From Saprospiraceae bacterium (GTDB lineage: Bacteria > Bacteroidota > Bacteroidia > Chitinophagales > Saprospiraceae), in contig JALVCY010000578.1 of assembly GCA_027009605.1 (NCBI GenBank), positions 1-7,867 on the forward strand: 7,867 nt of DNA, given 5' to 3'. The translations under genes and the position numbers were made by a program. Every line of letters begins with the position of its first letter. Position 1 is the first letter of the stretch. Positions 6,016 through 7,867 of this stretch are shown one piece after another. The notes under the pieces are model-generated. The model worked only from the letters and a program-made list of their open reading frames with translations, searched no databases and was not told the DNA's origin.

Positions 6016-6081
6016 TGTATCGGTGACTTCAGTCGCCTAGATTGTTTTCCAGTAAACTTGGCGACCGAAGTCGCCGTTACA
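6016..6081. repeat. Nested inverted repeat of about 66 bp
   Basis: The 22-base arm at 6016-6037 is the reverse complement of 6060-6081 at 19 positions, with a 22-base spacer. Each arm is also a small hairpin by itself: GGTGAC-TTCA-GTCGCC at 6022-6037 (one G-T pair) and GGCGAC-CGAA-GTCGCC at 6060-6075 (perfect six-pair stem). The outer ends are TGTA and TACA. The element can therefore fold either as one long stem or as two side-by-side hairpins. There is no T run, so it is not a standard terminator. It resembles a REP- or MITE-like intergenic element. Confidence 0.75.
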
Positions 6082-6155
6082 CCAAGTAGTTACGAAAATA
6101 AAAAAATATGCACCCACTTTCTCTTTTCATCGTATCAATTGTAAATAATTGAGTA

Positions 6156-6190
6156 AAAGGGCTGCTTAATATTACAAAAGACAGCCCTTT
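6156..6190. repeat. Inverted repeat next to the OmpA-gene promoter
   Basis: AAAGGGCTG (6156-6164) and CAGCCCTTT (6182-6190) form a perfect nine-pair stem with a 17-base loop. The T tails are short on both strands (TTTATT on plus, TTTTAC on minus), so it could be a weak terminator of upstream or antisense transcription. The right arm ends directly at the likely -33 region of the OmpA-gene promoter. Confidence 0.5.
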
Positions 6191-6191
6191 A

Positions 6192-6223
6192 TTCGATTAT
6201 ATTCTTTTTTCTACTTATATTTG
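6192..6223 (+). promoter_or_regulatory. Putative promoter of the OmpA-family gene
   Basis: TATATTTG at 6216-6223 matches the Bacteroidota -7 consensus TAnnTTTG exactly. TTCG at 6192-6195, 20 bases upstream, is a one-mismatch version of the -33 TTTG. Transcription would start near 6230, about 40 bases before the ATG. The leader ends in the A/T-rich TTAATTAATT and has no Shine-Dalgarno sequence. Confidence 0.65.
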
Positions 6224-6269
6224 CTTTCGCATAAACGAAACCGATTGGTTCATCAAAACTTAATTAATT

Positions 6270-7727
6270 ATGAAGCGTATTTTTTTGACTGTTCTTGTGC
6301 TGCTTTTTGCACTTTCATCCATCTTCGCACAAGCCGATGGAAAGAACAAAAAATGGGGGGTTGCTGTACGCCAAACTTGGCAAGACTATCAAACTCCACT
6401 AACCGATAACAAACTCGATGTCTTTAACAGCAATCCCGATGACATGGGACATGGTGCCGAGTTGGTTTTCTTCAAAAATATTAAAGATTACTTTGATATT
6501 GCCGTTCCTCTAAGAATAGGAGCAAATAAGTTCCCGCTTGATTCTACCGGAGCTCGCACGACAACTTCTACCATGTTTTATGGAGCTGACGCCTTACTAA
6601 AATTGCATTGGCCTCATAAAAAGAACTTCTTGGCGCCTTATTTGGTTGCCGGTGCCGGTGGCATGATGAATAGTATCGAAAAAAAGGCGGATCTTCAATT
6701 CCCATTGGGTATTGGTATTGATTTCCGTTTGGGACAAGGCGTTTATTTTACCGCTGAATCTCAATATCGTTATGCCCTATCTGATTATCGCTCTAACATC
6801 CAGCATTCTTTAGGTTTTATGTTTGAATTTGGTGCTCCTGAAGTCAAAAAACCGGTCGTCTTACCACCGGCAGACAGTGACGGCGATGGTATCATCGACA
6901 AAGATGACAAGTGCCCCAATGTCAAAGGTCTGGCCGCTCTAAGCGGATGCCCGGACACTGATGGCGATGGCATTGCTGATGGAGAGGACAAGTGCCCCAA
7001 TGTCAAAGGCACAATGGCGCTTAGTGGATGCCCGGATACAGACGGTGACGGCATCACGGATGCAGAGGATAAATGCCCCAACGAAAAAGGACCTTTGTCT
7101 AATGCCGGTTGCCCGGTAAAAGATAGAGACGGTGACGGATACAATGATGACATTGACGACTGTCCGGATATCAAAGGTACCGTCAATGGTTGCCCGGATG
7201 CAGACGGTGACGGCACAATCGATCCAAAAGATCAATGCCCAAACGTCAAAGGCCCTCTTGAACTCAATGGTTGTCCGGATTCAGATGGTGACGGCCTTGC
7301 GGACAAAAATGATAAGTGTCCTAAAAAAGCAGGTCCTAGATCCAACAAAGGCTGTCCGGTCATGAAAAAAGAAGATAAAACCAGACTCGCTAATATCACC
7401 AAAAACATCCAATTTAATACCGGAAAAACAACCCTAAAACCTGCTTCAAAAGCTATTTTGGATGAGATTGCCGGTCTAATGATTAAATATCCGGACTACA
7501 ACCTAAGCATCAGTGGACACACAGACAGCGTGGGTAGTGCCGAGTCTAACCAAAAGCTTTCTGAAGGACGTGCCAAAACTTGCTATGATTACTTGCGCAA
7601 TAAAGGCATTAGCGCCGACCGCATGAGTTATGCCGGCTACGGTGAAACACAACCTATCGCCGACAACATGTACAAAGAAGGTCGTAAACAAAATAGACGG
7701 GTCGAATTCGTCATGTTTATTAAATAA
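6270..7727 (+). CDS. OmpA-family outer-membrane protein with thrombospondin type 3 repeats
   Basis: This 485-residue protein likely links the outer membrane to peptidoglycan. Residues 1-20 are a signal peptide (cleavage IFA-QAD). About 21-190 looks like a small beta-barrel: alternating strands such as AELVFF, FDIAVPLRIGA, YLVAGAGG, GIGIDFRLG and a final LGFMFEFG. A short proline-rich linker (KKPVVLPP) leads to six calcium-binding-type repeats at 203-363, each about 27 residues with DxDGDGxxD and two cysteines (KCPN and GCP). The C-terminal OmpA domain covers about 375-485: NIQFNTGKTTLKP, ISGHTDSVG at 413-421, NQKLSEGRA and NRRVEF. Asp419 and Arg434 fit the diaminopimelate-binding pair of the family. 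It has its own promoter and a strong terminator, so it is probably a single-gene unit. High expression is plausible but not shown. Confidence 0.92.
   Translation: MKRIFLTVLVLLFALSSIFAQADGKNKKWGVAVRQTWQDYQTPLTDNKLDVFNSNPDDMGHGAELVFFKNIKDYFDIAVPLRIGANKFPLDSTGARTTTSTMFYGADALLKLHWPHKKNFLAPYLVAGAGGMMNSIEKKADLQFPLGIGIDFRLGQGVYFTAESQYRYALSDYRSNIQHSLGFMFEFGAPEVKKPVVLPPADSDGDGIIDKDDKCPNVKGLAALSGCPDTDGDGIADGEDKCPNVKGTMALSGCPDTDGDGITDAEDKCPNEKGPLSNAGCPVKDRDGDGYNDDIDDCPDIKGTVNGCPDADGDGTIDPKDQCPNVKGPLELNGCPDSDGDGLADKNDKCPKKAGPRSNKGCPVMKKEDKTRLANITKNIQFNTGKTTLKPASKAILDEIAGLMIKYPDYNLSISGHTDSVGSAESNQKLSEGRAKTCYDYLRNKGISADRMSYAGYGETQPIADNMYKEGRKQNRRVEFVMFIK
6876..7358 (+). repeat. Six in-frame 81-bp repeats encoding thrombospondin type 3 units
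   Basis: The coding sequence repeats with a period of about 81 bp (27 residues). Units 1 to 3 are the most alike, sharing runs such as GACAAGTGCCCCAATGTCAA. Unit 4 diverges most (DRDGDGYNDDIDDCPD) and has a shorter loop before its final GCP. All 12 cysteines of the six units are kept. Such arrays can gain or lose whole units in frame by recombination. Confidence 0.85.
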
Positions 7728-7749
7728 TTTTCTGACCTTTCGGAAATAT

Positions 7750-7786
7750 AAAATAGGTTGCTCCCAAAGAGCAACCTATTTTTTTT
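7750..7786 (+). terminator. Intrinsic terminator of the OmpA-family gene
   Basis: AAAATAGGTTGCTC (7750-7763) and GAGCAACCTATTTT (7769-7782) form a perfect 14-pair stem around the loop CCAAA, followed by a T run to 7786. It begins 23 bases after the stop codon. The A run on the other side means it could also work for minus-strand transcripts entering from the right. Confidence 0.92.
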
Positions 7787-7867
7787 ATCCGCAACTCCTA
7801 ACATCAGCCGGCACAGTAGCAGCGATTTCAACCACCGAGTGATTGGTTCATCCCCTTATTCTGCCCC
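7787..7867. other. Window end with no recognisable feature
   Basis: The last 81 bases hold no reading frame with support on either strand, no promoter match and no RNA structure that I could recognise. Confidence 0.5.

Larger units (their letters stand above)
5890..6269 (+). other. Intergenic region between nusB and the OmpA-family gene
   Basis: It holds a short frame running off the nusB stop (open from TTG 5882 to a TAG at 6038) with a hydrophobic end, a nested inverted repeat at 6016-6081, an A/T-rich stretch, a nine-pair inverted repeat at 6156-6190, and the OmpA-gene promoter and leader. No other gene is supported. Confidence 0.6.

Noticed and set aside
6785..7235. Long minus-strand frames opposite the repeat-coding part of the OmpA-family gene
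   Set aside because: They are the antisense of the 81-bp periodic coding repeat, which lacks stops in several frames because of its composition.
6243..7852. Exact 12-base direct repeat GATTGGTTCATC at 6243-6254 and 7841-7852 flanking the OmpA-family gene
   Set aside because: One or two exact 12-base pairs are expected by chance in a window this size, and there are no other signs of an inserted element.

Overview
The window looks like chromosomal DNA from a member of the Bacteroidota, probably a Saprospiria- or Cytophagia-like lineage; that finer placement is inference. The reasons are: promoters of the TTTG / TAnnTTTG type upstream of the porin and, less completely, of nusB and the OmpA-family gene; A/T-rich leaders with no clear Shine-Dalgarno sequence; a long NusB (314 aa, about twice the textbook size) with the N-terminus typical of Bacteroidota; a short SUI1-type initiation factor; and an OmpA-family protein carrying thrombospondin type 3 repeats. 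No transposase, integrase, CRISPR array, tRNA or rRNA was seen.

Layout. Positions 1-778 hold no convincing gene but a dense mixture of short repeats: an octamer array, small GCC-GAA-GGC hairpin words, and a roughly 100-bp composite repeat present twice. Positions 779-2570 are a minus-strand pair: an outer-membrane porin of the phosphate-selective porin O/P family (first gene, with a strong promoter) followed by a single-domain rhodanese lipoprotein ending in a good intrinsic terminator. Positions 2571-3420 are a long gap, divergent between the porin and the plus-strand genes, with a perfect 28-bp palindrome. Positions 3421-4605 are a tight plus-strand pair: SUI1/YciH-like translation factor and serine O-acetyltransferase (12-bp gap). 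After a 339-bp gap with a promoter comes nusB (4945-5889). A 380-bp gap with two inverted-repeat structures leads to the OmpA-family gene (6270-7727), which ends in a strong intrinsic terminator. The last 80 bases show nothing recognisable.

Functionally, the porin, rhodanese lipoprotein and OmpA-like protein are envelope components. The SUI1-like factor, CysE and NusB are housekeeping (translation, cysteine biosynthesis, transcription antitermination). I see no new multi-gene defence or metabolic system. The least explained DNA is the modular repeat field at 109-680, where differences between copies preserve base pairing in the small hairpins, and the structured palindromes at 3229-3256 and 6016-6081.
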